NCBI RefSeq assembly: GCF_000149955.1
Contig: NC_030991.1
Coordinates: 165,295-229,294, forward strand
Length of the DNA: 64,000 bases
From: Fusarium oxysporum f. sp. lycopersici 4287
Lineage: Eukaryota > Ascomycota > Sordariomycetes > Hypocreales > Nectriaceae
Direction: 5' to 3'
The notes under the pieces: generated by a model
The model's database searches: none
Told to the model about the DNA's origin: nothing
The model's input: the letters and a program-made list of their open reading frames with translations, nothing else
Made by a program: the position numbers and the translations under genes
Shown: piece by piece, positions 52,521-64,000 of the stretch
Position numbering within the stretch: the stretch's first letter is position 1
How the letters are laid out: the number at the start of each line of letters is the position of its first letter

Positions 52521-55500
52521 AACGATCCTCCGTAGGTAAGCTAGCGTCGGCTTAGCACCTTCGGGCTCAGGGAGCAATGATGCCGCTTTTGCCAGCTCGT
52601 CGGCCTGTTCGTTGCCAGGGATGTCGGAGTGTCCTGGTACCCAACGGACCTGGATGGCTCCATGTGATGTAGCCAGAGCCTGGAACTCGAGAAAGACGTC
52701 TTGAGAGGAGTCAGAAGGTGTGCCTCTTAGGCACGCGGCGGCTGCCAGGTTGTCCAGGCAGATGAAGATGTTCTGTGATGCTGATCCTCGCAGGTTTAGG
52801 GCGGCTTTTAAGCCCTCTAATGCCCCGGTAGCTTCGGCGTCGAAGACCTCGGCAGGTCCCAGACGACCTGACCCGTCAGAGATGGGAATGTTGTTCTGAT
52901 GAATGGTGAAGCCATAGCTGGCAGCTCCTTCCGAGGACAGAGAGCCGTCCGAGTATACAACCAAAGTCAGCGGGTCGAGTGACTGAAGCCAGCGGAGAAA
53001 AGCGCTGGCTGTTTTCTCCTTTGATGCTGCCTGTAGCGGCACTGTTTCTTCTTGTTGGAAGCGCCGCTGGACGAGCTTCGGCCGCGCGCAGGGTGCAAGC
53101 AGCTCGTATGTGCGTCGAAGACGTGTCCTGAAGCCGTTTTCTGTCTGCATTTGATATCTTCGTTTGATGAGGTCGTGGTAAGTATGTTGGCGAGGTGGAT
53201 GCGTTCGACTTGCTAGAGGATGGCTCTCGTCTAGCGACTTGAGTCGGGCGGAGAATCTAAGCCGCCTTGCATCAAGCAGTTGGTCAATTGGTGGTATCCC
53301 ACTTTCTCTATGCAGGATGGTGGTGGGCGTCGTCTTCCAGACGGGAAGTATGGCTCTCATGGCCTGGTTCATGGCCTTGCTCATTCTCTGTAGGAGATGC
53401 TGATTACTCGATGGCAGATCTTTCATAGGCTGCGTCCACCGCGGCCTGGTCTTACCCGGGTACCACGCCTCGGATCCGTGAAGTAGAACCGGCTCGACGC
53501 AAGCCCTGACGGCACTTCGCACAGCATTCGGTAGAGGGCCGTGTATTGTGTTGGTCAATCCTCGCAGGTGATATGCCACTGCCTTCGCTTTGGCCGCCCA
53601 CTTTTCGACATGGATCCGGAAAGATAGTCTGCTGTCCAGCCAGATGCCGAGCCAGCGCAGAGCTGCTTCGGGATGTTTCTCGACATCGCCGTGGCGTACT
53701 GCCAGGGCAGTCCTGAATTTGCTACGGGAGAAGTGCATGACTTCGGTCTTCTTTGGGTCGAAAGAGACGCCATTTGCCGCACCCCAGCGCACCATCTCGC
53801 CGATGGAGCTAGACGCCATTATAGAAGTTTCCTCGACTGTGTCGCCTATGGACAGGATGGCCGTGTCGTCTGCGTAGCCGAAGCGACCCTGGGGGTTACT
53901 TAGTCGGTAGATTGGCTCGGTGTAGAGCAGAAAGAGAATTGACGATACCGGCGACCCCTGAGGGAGGCCGCACTGAAGGGGAGAAGAGGGCGTGACGGTG
54001 TCTTGGTATCTGACACGTGCAGACCGGCCGTCCATAAATGAGCCAGCCCAGCGAGCCAAATGGTCAGGCCAGCCTTGTTGTCGAAGTCGCAGGACGAGTC
54101 TATTGCGCATGACGGTGTCAAACGCACCTTTTATGTCCATCGTGACTGGTGTGACGACCTTGTTGCGTGCAAACGCTTCCTCGATGTCGTGGATCAGGGC
54201 GGCCACCAAGTCTGTTGCCGACCTCTTGGGGAGCGCTCCGGCCTGCTGAGGGTGCAGGACGCTGAAGTGAACAGCTGCCCAGGCTAGACGGCGTGCGATC
54301 AGCCGTTCTAGTCCCTTACCGAGGCAAGAGAGTAGAGAGACGGGTTGCCAGGCCCGAGGCGACGTGAGATCACGGCGTCCGGGTTTGGTGATCATGACTA
54401 CTTCTGCTTCTTTGAACGGTCTCGGATGGTGGCCTATAGTGAGGCATCCTTCGAACAAGCGGCGGACATGTGTCCCAATGACGTGCCACACAGCTCTGAG
54501 AAGGTTGACGGTGATGTTGTCTGATCCTGGAGAAGTATTGCCTGTGTGGAGGGTCGCATACTGCGCCTCGTCCAGCGAGATTTCGGGTGAAAATGGGATC
54601 GATCTAGGTGGGAATACTGGCGTCCATGCGTTTGCGATGTCGTCCTCCGCGGTTCTTCGTTCAAGCGTGGCCTGTCGGAGTGAATTGGCTTTATCCATCT
54701 GGCTTTCGTACACGACGTTATCGACCTGTAGAGGTGGCGGCTGGAAGGCTCCTGGGGACTTTAGCCACCGGACAGCTTTGAAAACATCGCTACTGCTGGA
54801 GAAGCCATCGATGAGGTTACGCCAATAGCGCCTCTTGGCCCGACGGACCACACGATGAAAGCCTCTTTTGGCGATCTGAACGTCCTGGTTGAAGCCGAGT
54901 GGGTAGCTTCTTCTGATGGCTCGAAAAGCAGCCGCGGCGTCGGCGCACTCCTCCGTCCACCAGGGAGCTGGGCGTCCGCCTTTCCGCGCGGGCCTCCCAG
55001 ACGCTTTTGCTGCTGATGTTAGTAGACTCACAAGTGAAGAGGCAAGCTCGTCCAGCTCCTCGGGGGTCGAATCTGTGAGGCGGATTCCTGTAGCGCCAAG
55101 CTCTACGATCTCGACGAATCGTTTAAGCTCGTCTTCCGTCGTCACTCGAATCTTACCTGGCTGCACCGGAGTCGATCTGGCGTCTGGGAGAGTCAGGCTG
55201 AGCGTGAAGTGGTCAGAGCTGGTGGCGAGATGGTCCTCGACGATAGCTTCAGCAAGTGGTAGGTTAGTAAAGGCAAGATCGATTGTGTTGCCGTACGGGT
55301 TTGTTGGGATGTCTAAAGTGTTAAGAAGGCTGAGGTCATTCTCAGACACCCATCCTGCTATCTCTTGGCCCCGGTTCGTAGTTTGGCCTGTTTGCCAGCT
55401 ACGATGTCTGGCATTGAAATCGCCAGCTACGAGGCAACGTTCCGGGACAGACCATTGAAATAGCGTGTCTAGGGCGTCCCTCTCGTCGTTCTGACGATAG

Positions 55501-55865
55501 AAGTTGACGATCGTCAGGTCGTTGATTGTGAGCCAAAGGATATCACGAGTCTGAAAAGGCCGAATCTGGTCAGCAAGAAGTCTTGGGTCTCGTCGGACAT
55601 ATGTCATCACTCTAGGCCGAGTGTCGTTGCTGTTCCACATGTCGACCGTCGTAAATGTGTCGTATGCAGGGTGAGTCTTAGTTAAAGTGCGGGTCTCTGT
55701 GTGAGCCGTCCACGGCTCTTGCAAGAGCAGAACGTCATATTGTTCCGAGTCGACCAGCGCCAGGGCGCAGTCATGGGCCGGAGGGATCTTGCCGACGTTG
55801 GCCTGGAAGATCCTGAGCGGCTTCCTGTCTTTCTTTCGTGTTTGAGAATATCTATTCCTGGCCAT
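52494..55865 (-). pseudogene. LINE copy 2 ORF2, truncated at RNase H
   Basis: Open for 1123 codons from the ATG at 55863-55865: endonuclease (FQANVGKIPPAHD, LLQEPW, AGDFNARHRSW, SSDHF), reverse transcriptase (GLPQGSPVSSILF, YADD), and RNase H (YSDGS, EATGAL, DNLAA, WVPGHSDIPGNEQAD). Homology to copy 1 ends at AYLRRI (about 52521); the last few codons to 52494 come from the neighbouring hAT fragment. The final knuckle is lost. The reading frame has no internal stop, unlike copy 1. Confidence 0.9.
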
Positions 55866-57568
55866 GCGAGCGATTAATGAGAACTATTCGGCGCTTTCGC
55901 GGTGAGCCTGGTCTGGGCTGTTCGGGTTCTTCCTCTGCTTCATAGCCAGCATGAGGGGTCGTGGCCACCATGATGCACGAAGGTGCTCCTGATATAGCTG
56001 GGCTTGGAGCACGAGCGTTCGGTCGTTCTTGTGATGTGACATCTTCGTTTTGTCGCTCAGTCATGCCCTGCTGGGCTTCCTGATGCGATCCCGACTGTGG
56101 TTCTTGGTGTCGTTGTCGGTATGTCTCCGCACCAACGGTCCGGACATGTCCTCGTTGCTCTTTGGTGAGTCGGCGGAGCACGCCATGCACTGTCTTCGGC
56201 CGAGCTGGGCACTTGCGAAAATTGGCCTGATGAGGGCCTAAGCAGTTGATGCACTGTTCTGGTGCGATGCAATTGTCTACAAGGTGGTCAGCCTTACCAC
56301 AGCGTCGACAAACTAGCTGTCTATGACAGTTACGCGCAAAGTGGTAGCCCCAGCACGTCTCACACTGTTTGGGTCGGTCGGTTTTGTCAATGCGTCTGGG
56401 CCGCGCTGCTGCCGAAAAGAGACCAGAATCTTTTTGTGGGCTTCAGAAAGGACACAAGTAGGGCCTTGGTCAAGGGGTTATCCGAGAATTGTCGCGCTTG
56501 GCGAATGTCAACAGGCGTGAGCCCCGTCTGGATTTCTATCTCGTCGCTAACGATGCTGTCGCTATCCACCTCGTTGCCGTGGAAGTCGGTCAGTCTTTTG
56601 GGTAAGTCTGACCACATAGGTAAACCATTCTTTGTTCGTTTCTACTGCTATAGGTTTCAGTGCAGCGGCCCACTCANNNNNNNNNNNNNNNNNNNNNNNN
56701 NNNNNNNNNNNNNNNNNNNNNNNNNNNNNNNNNNNNNNNNNNNNNNNNNNNNNNNNNNNNNNNNNNNNNNNNNNNNTGTTGCCGAGTCGGCAGCCAGGAC
56801 GGCCCATCCGGACCGGACCTGGAACACCTGCCGGATCTTGTCCGAGACGGCGCCGAGTTTCTCCCGGATCAAGGTCCGGATTGCATAGCCACTGTGGGCC
56901 CTGGCCGGAGCCTCGGCTCCTAGACGGATGAAGACGCGGAGATCCTGTCGGGGTGGGGCGATGGTCGTTTGTTGCCCTTGGCGATGAGGTGGATCTGTTT
57001 GTCGGCGTCCATGTTGTTGTTGTTGTCTGTGGGTTAGACGGTCACGGTCAGTGCGAGGCGAGGCAGCGGCTACGCTGCTGTAGGTAGGCTTGGGGATGGT
57101 AGGTCCGGCACTGGAGAGTTCTCGTTTCCAGGAGTCAAGGAAGCTGTCGGCAAACTGTTGAGCGAAACGTCGTTGCGGTCCGGTGGTGAATTGTTGTGCG
57201 GCTTCTTCGAACTTAGCGCAGAACGCCTGGAATACCATAAGTTTGGCATTATACTCCTCTATGCGTTCGCGCGCGAGATCATTGGCTGATTCGATTATAG
57301 AGACTGGTTGCTGTTCAAAAGTCGATGAGGGGCTGGCGCGCTTAGCTCCTTCCGTAGCTGCAGCAGCAATGGTAGCGGCATTAAGTGGTGAGGATGGTGT
57401 CTGAGCCATCCGCCTGGGACCGGGTGAAACACCAATGGTGCCGTTCACGGCCGCAGGGCTGTTCTGTAAGAGGGCTGCACGGGCTCCTCGGTTCAGATTG
57501 GCGGGAGTGTGGATCCCTAAATCGAAGGGGTCCGGAGCAGCGGGCGGGTTCGTCGTAGACGAAGCCAT
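55852..57568 (-). pseudogene. LINE copy 2 ORF1, gag-like, frameshifted
   Basis: The ATG at 57566-57568 starts MASSTTNPPAAPDPFDLG. The helical segment ANDLARERIEEYN and core IRTLIREKLGAVSDKIRQVF match copy 1. After the gap the frame shifts twice, near 56610 (TYVVRLTQK) and 56400 (before the first zinc knuckle), then resumes with CETCWGYHFARNC and the other knuckles, ending at 55852 within the first codons of ORF2. It retains the N-terminus that copy 1 has lost. Confidence 0.85.
56677..56776. other. Assembly gap (100 N) inside LINE ORF1
   Basis: Exactly 100 N. In copy 1 the same two flanks (CACTCA and TGTTGCCGAG) are only 26 bases apart, so the true gap is probably about that size. Confidence 0.95.
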
Positions 57569-57747
57569 CGCCGCGGCTTGCGGCTGCGCAAAGCGCAAAT
57601 TGAGGTGTCTGTTGTGCACTTGTTAAGGATTTAGGTGTAGACAGGGCCACTTTCTTAACAATTGTATGCCAAGAAAGTGTGATGACAAAGGAAGGTGTTT
57701 GTCCACTACACCTACATCAACCAGGGTCGCCGATGTAGGGTAGTTGA

Positions 57748-58400
57748 TCACGTCGAGGGTTCAGGTTGATTGATGTAAGTGTATGAGTAATACACCAATC
57801 GATCAACCGGTGGGTTTCGGTGTAGTTGGCCGGTTGAGCAGCTCAACCGACCAACTTCCTCCTCCAGACTGGCTATTCTGGTGCTCAGAGAGGCGATCTT
57901 TGACTCTTGAGCTTCAAACCCTTTCGATATCACAGAATAGCGCCTTCTTGTTGATGGGCTCTTGTTCTTCCCCATATCTCGGATGTGGCGGCTGGTCTTT
58001 GGCGTATTATCAGAGTCGACTTGCCCGTCTCGGTGGCCGTCCGACCCGGGCGTTGCTTCCTTCTTGTCCGGCTGAATCTCAGGATGTATGAGCGCTTTCC
58101 GCCGTGAAATCGGCCAGTTTCCAGTCACTCTCCAGCCTGAGAGTATATTTTTCTTCGTCATACCCACTTCCCTGGCCTTGGCATAGCCCTTGATGAAGTT
58201 GACCTTGTCTACCGGCGCAGAATCGGTCAGGCTGGCGAGTTTCTGCAGTTCTTTTCGGTAGGCAGCCTTGGATACATTGAAGACGCCATTATCCAGCGGC
58301 TGCAGCCCATGAGAGCAGTGTGCAGGCAGGTAACAGCAATATACGTTGTTCAAAAAGCACGTAGCCATCTACTCATCCTGGATTTTCAGTCAGCGCCGTC
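57748..58400 (-). pseudogene. pogo/Fot1-like transposase, C-terminal fragment
   Basis: Reads MATCFLNNVYCCYLPAHCSH then GLQPLDNGVFNVSKAAYRKE, the end of the DDE_1 catalytic domain of pogo-type transposases (the last acidic residue lies just after LQPLD in the family). The tail has WRVTGNWPISRRKALIHPE, a Lys/Ser-rich region and a coiled coil (IASLSTRIASLEEEVGRL) before the stop at 57748. The N-terminal DNA-binding and most of the catalytic domain are missing; a TAG precedes the Met. The fragment lies between LINE copy 2 and an unassigned frame. Confidence 0.75.
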
Positions 58401-58406
58401 AGCGTT

Positions 58407-58860
58407 CTATGAGTTTAAAGCATTGCCCTGTTGAATATCGGACTGAAGAAGATGACTGATTAGTTCATTCTTGTCGTCGTATAGATATAACTCCATTTTG
58501 GACGTTTTCTTCGAGTCAATGATCGCTCCATGAGACGAGTCGATACGAATAAAGAGGTTGCATCGGCCCTCATTATATCGCTTGAGAAGCTTGTTTTCCT
58601 CATCGGCCGCAAACCCAAAACTTCTTGCGTTGATATCGTGAACATTATTGAATACGACATCTAGCTCCAAGTATTCATTTGAGGCAGTTATAGCGGCCAC
58701 AGTCGCTGGCTCGATTGCATGCAATAGCGTGGGTACAGCTGTGGCCGTACAAGCCAGGAGGGAGGCAATGAGGTTCTTGCATGCCACTGCTGAGTGTTTG
58801 CGTAGGTTTTCGAGTATTTCGATTCGTTCAACGGCAAGGCATGGTTTGATTCTTATTTTT
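58407..58860 (-). other. Unassigned open frame without ATG
   Basis: Open from about 58858 to the stop at 58407 but with no ATG before codon ~120. It contains ENLRKHSAVACKNLIASLL, VPTLLHAIEPATVAAIT, EYLELDVVFNNVHDINA and KRYNEGRCNLFIRID. It looks protein-like but matches no family I know. A stretch near 58780-58710 resembles a signal peptide only if a GTG is taken as start, which is not used in fungi. It may be an exon or relic cut by the neighbouring transposon. Confidence 0.3.
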
Positions 58861-59017
58861 TATAGTTGTGAAGTTGCGAACTGTGAGTCTGATTTCGATA
58901 TGAAATGCATGAAGATTAGGGATGGTAAGCAAGGAATCAAGGAAATGACTTAGGAAAAAAGGGATGAGGTATGAAAAGGAAGGCTTCACATAATCCGAAC
59001 AAGGCAGGAGTCGGGTT

Positions 59018-60206
59018 TTATAGCATACTACTCCCACGCTGAAAGTCCATCACGGAGGGTTGCCACATCGTACTCGTCCTGGTCGGCGAGGGGTGGATTG
59101 AACCATCTAACATAGCATCGCTAATCGTGCTCCTCCTCGTGCTGATGGTGGACGGACTAGATCCGTCCACCAGATCCTCGCTCATGTGAAAGAATATCTG
59201 ATGCTCAAATCCAGTAAAACAGTCAAAATCCTCGTCGAGGGTTTGACTCAATGGTATCTCATTACAAGACGGCGCAAACGATGAGGCCTGTTCCAACGCC
59301 CTCGATTGCGGTAAATCACTGTAATGGAGGGTATTGGGGTTTGTCGTCGAGCTTGGTCCGAAAAGGAAGTCCTCAAGGTCGAATTCAGTGTTGAAGGCGG
59401 CCATTGGCGGCGCTGTCTGCAGGCCGTTGCTGAACTCTGGGCCGCCCAAGGTGTGCGTTTCCAGCTTGGGCAGCCAGTTCTGCACATCTCGGAGTCCTAT
59501 GGCAGCTGACATGCCACCAGAATCATGGTCCAAGCTGTGGATGGGCGAACCGGCCAGACTCGAGTGTCGGCTATGGGTATGGCTAGGGTACATGCCTCGG
59601 ACGACGGAGGTGTCCGCAGCAGCCATCATCTGCATCGTGCTGCCGTCAACATGGGTGACAGTGTTTGCCCGCGGCCTCATAGAATCAGCTGGTGCATTGG
59701 ATGCAGTTGGATTGGGTCGTGCGACGCTATTCTTGCGAGCTCGGCTCTGGGCGAGGGCGACGCTGCTGGCAGAGCCGCGACGATTTCGGGGACGTGACGA
59801 GGGAACCGAGGTCTGGTGCAGCTTCTGCCGGTGACGCAGTAGCAGATCACTGCGGGCGAAGCATCGTGAGCATTCAGGACACTCGAAGGGTTTCTCCTTG
59901 GTGTGGGAGCGATCGTGTCGCTTGAGATGTTCCAATCGGGCGAACGAGCGCTGGCAAGTGCCGCAAACGTGCGGGCGAGACTTATCCGTCTTGGGAGGAA
60001 TATTCGCTGGCGCCTTGATGTTCGGAGTGATTGTGAGCGCTGGAATGGTCAGTATGCAGTGTCGGGGGCAGTGTCGGAAGGCGGGGCAGGGCTGAAAAAG
60101 AAAAAAGAAAAAAAGAAAACCTTGAGGGGCAGTTCTGTCGACGGCGGGATTGCTAACCAGAGGGCGGGCTATCGACAGTTGTGTTGGACGAAGGGGGATC
60201 GCACAT
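59018..60206 (-). CDS. C2H2 zinc-finger transcription factor (Adr1/AmdX-like fingers)
   Basis: Two exons: 60158-60206 (ATG at 60204-60206, [12 protein letters not shown]) and 59018-60039, joined over a 118-bp intron (GTTAGC donor, CAG acceptor) whose phase closes; about 356 residues. Tandem fingers at residues 42-62 ([17 protein letters not shown]) and 70-91 ([17 protein letters not shown]) with the linker TKEKPFE; the second ends His-x4-His. This finger pair is typical of the fungal Adr1/AmdX class, which binds GC-rich sites. The Ser/Arg-rich stretch that follows is a likely nuclear localisation signal. The C-terminus has acidic-hydrophobic patches ([30 protein letters not shown]), probably activating. 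Exon 1 is inferred; another start is possible. Confidence 0.85.
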
Positions 60207-62125
60207 GGTGATTGAAGAGTGTGAGACCTTGACGCCGCAGTCGATTAATCAGATTACCAAGGTGTTCAGGAGGGTTTCGGAGGCGGTGTTGTCGTGGGTC
60301 GGTGATGAGCGAAGTCGTTGGGTAGTCGCAATAAGAGATACAGACATAGGTAACAATAATAAGGTCAAAGCTCCAGTCTGTGGGGCACTTTGCAAGCTCT
60401 TCCTGAATTTATAGGACGGCATGACGCGAGGAAGCCTGGGCACTCGATCTCTGGGCTCCGGGGGTCCGCATCGCGGGGGTGAGACATACACCCAGAAAGA
60501 GGCAGGTTCTAGCGAGAACGTTTGTGAAAGCTGGTAGAACCGTCAGAATGCGTCATCCCGAGACTCGCGGCCGCGATAGGACTGGCTATGAAGTTTCCAG
60601 TAGCACAGCGGCAAGGTCGTTCGCCTTGGCCAATGTTTAGATAAGAATATCATGACTTGCGTCACGGCTGCGCGAGCTTAGAATGGAGCTCTCACGGAAC
60701 TTTCCGCTACTTCCACATTCATTGCGGCTTCCACTGGTAGAAATAATCCCGGAGAAAACATGAACCATCGTCATTTTCCTCTCATAATCCTGATTCATCC
60801 AGATCTGTAAGAAGAGTGTCTAGACGGATCGAGGAGTAGCATAGTTGTGCTTCCAACAGAGGATTAGCTGCCGCCTTATTCCCCCAGAACGTCCCGCTCA
60901 TAGTTTTGACATCGCTCATTGGGGACGAGGCATGTGGTAACAAATTCTTCATCGGTATTCCAGTGCATGCGATCTAGTACACATTCGGGGTCAGCATGGA
61001 AACGACTCAATTGAGCTTGAGAAAGGCACACCATATAGATATCGCAGTAGCCGCCGAAAATCTGAACCCAGTTGGGACACTTGATAGAGCCCTCTTCGCG
61101 ATTAGTACTCTGGACCTCGAGCCAGGTATGGAAGCTCACATAGTAATTCGCGCAGGGGCAGCTCATCTTCAATGAAGAAGTGGTCGATTGACGATAGCCT
61201 GGTCGTGTGTTGATTCTCTCACAGAACAAAAAGGACAGGCCTGAATGTCGATTTGTCCAGCTGGCGCGACGCAGCTTTCAACGCGGGACCCACTAAAGAA
61301 CACTGCAATTTCAGCTCAGACAAATGGGAACGCGGATTAACCACGTCCTACCGCATGGAACGGATGTCATTCTGACGGTAGAATTCGCCATAAGTGACGG
61401 CGTTGCCGAAGATGCGACGAGGACGGCCGCTGGCATGATGGCCCTCATCATTCTGCATCAAATGGATGTGAGTCAAGAGGATTTGGGAGATTGCCTCTTC
61501 TCGCTTGACGTAGGTACAAAATGGAAGAAAAGATCTCCGCAACGACCACGGCTGGAAGACGATCAGGTGGGGTCTTAGCTGCCTTCTATACACCATGATG
61601 AGGCGCTAAACAAAGCCATCGGGTCAGCAGAAATTACCCTTTTGAATTTCGTGGTCATTGAGCTAGCCTCTTCGGCTCTTAGCATAGAATCTCTCCAACC
61701 AACCAGATTTTCGCGGTCACTGTACTAACCTAACCAGGATTTAACGGTTAATTCAAGGGCATCTCATATCCTAATGACCAGCACTCTATTGTTTTCTATC
61801 TATTACGTTCTGTCGTGTTTGCCATGTCTCAAACACCCAGAAAACGGCGGTCAGTACGCGGACGGTTCAGCGCTGCTCACAGATCAAATTCAATCAAACA
61901 AACTGCCAAACAAATCAATCAAATATGCCAAAATCTTATTTCAAATCAAACAAATCCAAACCTCTAGATTTGAAATGACATCTGATATCATACTTGGGCA
62001 TTGTAGAGTAGTGGATAGAGTACCGGTCGTGGGTAGATTGGTGGGTAGACCATAAGGCAGGTAGGGAAGGTAGATGCTGTAAGGATGCTCAATTTTTCTA
62101 CATATGCCACTTTATATTATATGCC
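60207..62125. other. Intergenic, about 1.9 kb; weak open frames and an AAATC-type reiteration
   Basis: Left end is the promoter side of the C2H2 gene. A minus-strand frame at 60876-61166 (96 codons, Cys-rich, MSCPCANYYVSFHTWLEV) may be a small gene but has no known relatives. Plus-strand 61324-61578 is weaker still. CAAAT/CAAAC units recur at 61880-61970, like those near 4785. Short TAGAG/GGTAGA repeats at 62005-62055 may be the terminal zone of the hAT relic that follows. Confidence 0.4.
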
Positions 62126-62139
62126 CCAATCCTCCTCAT

Positions 62140-64000
62140 TGAAATCAATATTCATCTCATCCTCCATGTCCATAGCCTCTACTATCATCATTAGCAGCTC
62201 CTCCGAAGAGATCAGCTTCCTTGCAAACCAGTTCCCCATGCACTCTAACCTTTGTAGGTTCTCTGGCGATAACCTAAGCCTATCCTAGCTCTGCGTCCGG
62301 CATGCGCCCGAGAATTGTTGTTCTGGTTCAGCGGATGAGGGTGCGATTGAGAGGATATTGATGGCCATACGGTGGAGGTGGAGACGAGGATAGCGCCGGC
62401 GCTGCTCTTGAACTAACTACTACCGGAGAGGAGTTATCTTTAGAGCATCAAGATGGATAGTTTTATCTTCAATAACCGCCATAAACATATCTTCATCCTC
62501 TTGCGAAGTAGGTTAAACTCTTAGGCGACGTTTCAGCCTCTCTAATTCATTCTCTACCCTCTTCTTCGAAAATGGATGATACGTATCGATATCAGCAGCA
62601 GCAGGGAGTGATTCATGAGGAAGATGCGCGTATTCCTTCTGCCAGATCGAATAAGCAGCATCAATAGTCTTCTGATGCCACTCTTCAGGCCAGTTCTGAA
62701 GAAGATAATGCTTCCGCTTCGAGGGATCGAGAAGTATCACGGCGGCGTAAACTGGCGTTGACTCAATAAGGGCGTAGTATTTATCAAGGATAAACTAGCC
62801 CATCTCAATAGAATGAACCATGCGGAGGTCCTTCTCTGGGCCTGATTTATATAGCACCTATAAAACATCAGCTTTATGTATTATCTTGATGAATGAGATA
62901 AACCTTTTGATCCTCAAAGAAGGTGAGGATAGCATCCATCAGGGTAAGGCGCTGGGATAATGAAGCCTCACTGCCTTCAACTCATAGCGTACCACTAGCG
63001 AATACAGAGAGAAACCTCTCCGTACGCTTAAGTGTATCCCACTTAACACGATTGAGTCGAAAGTTATCGCATTCATGGTGTTTATCAATGAAGTCCTTAA
63101 TCTCTCGCTCCTTGCGTGTCGTACACTTGATGAGGTGATACCATGAGGACCATCGAGTGTCATTATCAATCCCCAATGTAATGCCGACAGCCTCTATCCA
63201 TCGGTCATGATGGATAGAGCTGTTTCGAAGCCATACAGCAAGGTTATGAAGCTTCTGGAGCGCAGTAGTAGCACCCCAGCCTTCGAAACCTCTATGTTTC
63301 GCTTTAACTTTACCCTCTCTTCTCTGGGCTTGTTCATGAGCTCTTATAGAGGCCTCATTATCCTTAACGACCGGTACATCGAGATAGGCGGAGAATAGCT
63401 CGTAAGGGTCGGTGTCTTCCGTCTCTTCAATAGCCGCCAGAGCAGCTTTGAGTGCTTCTTTTGAGGTGGCAAGGAGAAAGGCTTGAAGGGCAAGGTTAAG
63501 AATATGATCGAGGCAGCGGATGCGGTGCGTGGTTGGATCATAATCAATCTGTTCGATATAAGTGAATACCCATCTAAAAGCTAGTGGATACGAACTCCAA
63601 ATTCAAGTTTTAGAGACCGAGAGAGCTCTATGAGCAGAGTATCGTTTGAAGTGGCGTTATCTCCAGTGTGATAGCCGAGTTTAGTTGTTATCCCGAATGA
63701 TTTAAGGGTGCGGAGGATGATGGCCGCCTGGATTTCTCCAGAGTGGCTAAAGAGCACCTGTGGGAGTGCTAGCATCCCGTGTTTGAACTGGTAATCCTGG
63801 GAGATCCACCTAACACAGATGCAGAGGTATGCCTTTCGAGCTGGAGATGTCCACATATCTGTTGATATATGGATATCCCCAATAGCTTCTTAGATGTTGT
63901 TCTGGAGTATTTGACGATATCTCTCGTAGTTGAGAGCCAGAGCACGAGTAAATGTTCTTCTGCTAAACTGTGCAAGACCCGAGATCACTGGATTAGCAGA
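62140..64000 (-). pseudogene. hAT transposase, decayed, running off the right edge
   Basis: Minus-strand segments in order from 64000: DIWTSPARKAYLCICVRWIS, FGITTKLGYHTGDNATSND, HRIRCLDHILNLALQAFLL, LGIDNDTRWSSWYHL (the hAT DNDTRW box), KDFIDKHHECDNF, then after several stops LDPSKRKHYLLQNWPEEW and AYSIWQKEYAHL, and at 62400-62290 the dimerisation domain (MAINILSIAPSSAEPEQQF then a stop, SPENLQRLECMGNW). Stops at about 63000-62750 and 62285 and frameshifts make it inactive. It resembles the Restless/Tol-type fungal hAT enzymes and differs from the hAT at 15556. Confidence 0.8.

Larger units (their letters stand above)
52521..57640 (-). mobile_element. Tad-like LINE, copy 2, 3'-truncated
   Basis: Same family as copy 1, minus strand, with ORF1 (55852-57568) and most of ORF2 (down to 52521). 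It lacks the last ~170 ORF2 codons, the 3'UTR, the hairpin and the tail. LINEs normally lose their 5' end, so loss of the 3' end points to a later deletion or recombination. The 5' boundary near 57640 is approximate. An assembly gap (56677-56776) lies in ORF1. Confidence 0.9.

Noticed and set aside
58407..58787. Apparent secreted protein with signal peptide
   Set aside because: The hydrophobic start depends on a GTG as initiator; there is no ATG and the frame is open further upstream, so the 'signal peptide' is internal sequence.
1..64000. CRISPR arrays or prokaryotic operons
   Set aside because: No regularly spaced direct repeats; spliceosomal introns and fungal gene families show that this is eukaryotic nuclear DNA.

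Overview
The window is nuclear DNA of a filamentous ascomycete (Pezizomycotina). Protein-coding genes carry short GT-AG introns of about 50-120 bp, and the families are typical of that group: Zn2Cys6, bZIP, bHLH and C2H2 regulators, a LisH/Flo8-like protein, an F-box protein, a Meu6-type PH protein and a PI31 proteasome regulator. The transposons are of fungal type: a Tad-like LINE, hAT, pogo/Fot and a piggyBac-like DDE element. I cannot name the species. Four runs of N (12559-12658, 29583-29682, 33189-33806, 56677-56776) show that this is a draft scaffold.

Layout. 1-3.9 kb: the 3' part of a Zn2Cys6 regulator gene, then a complete three-exon Meu6-like PH gene on the minus strand. 5.5-6.6 kb: an unrecognised gene broken by one stop. 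6.8-12.6 kb: LINE copy 1 (minus strand) with its tail and a 3'UTR hairpin, and three nonsense changes. 13.1-14.0 kb: a bZIP gene. 15.0-19.1 kb: a CBM21/PP1-regulator pseudogene split by a nearly intact hAT element with terminal inverted repeats and an 8-bp target duplication. 20.8-21.7 kb: bHLH. 23.9 kb: the first of two 257-bp MITEs. 25-32.3 kb: the gene-dense core (F-box, PI31, an Hsp20 fragment, a Flo8/Som1-like gene). 34.5-37.1 kb: an intact CBM21 paralogue and an NAD(P)-binding gene.

From 38.9 to 64 kb the sequence is mostly a repeat graveyard. Two diverged, inverted copies of a transmembrane-RING gene flank a piggyBac-like element at 42.7-44.9 kb. The 5' end of an ADH gene, a hAT remnant and an FAD-oxidase pseudogene follow. 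The second MITE lies at 51.7 kb, and a hAT N-terminal fragment abuts a 3'-truncated second LINE, which in turn abuts a 5'-truncated pogo transposase. A complete C2H2 regulator gene at 59-60.2 kb stands between this and a decayed hAT that runs off the right edge.

Main observation: both ends of the two MITEs can be aligned with the two ends of the piggyBac-like element, and all three are flanked by TA rather than the TTAA expected of piggyBac. They look like one autonomous/non-autonomous family. A second clear event is the hAT insertion, whose target duplication lies inside the predicted PP1-docking (RVxF) motif of the CBM21 paralogue. The genes do not form an evident pathway or secondary-metabolite cluster. 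The window is best read as regulatory genes scattered through a transposon-rich, partly inactivated region.
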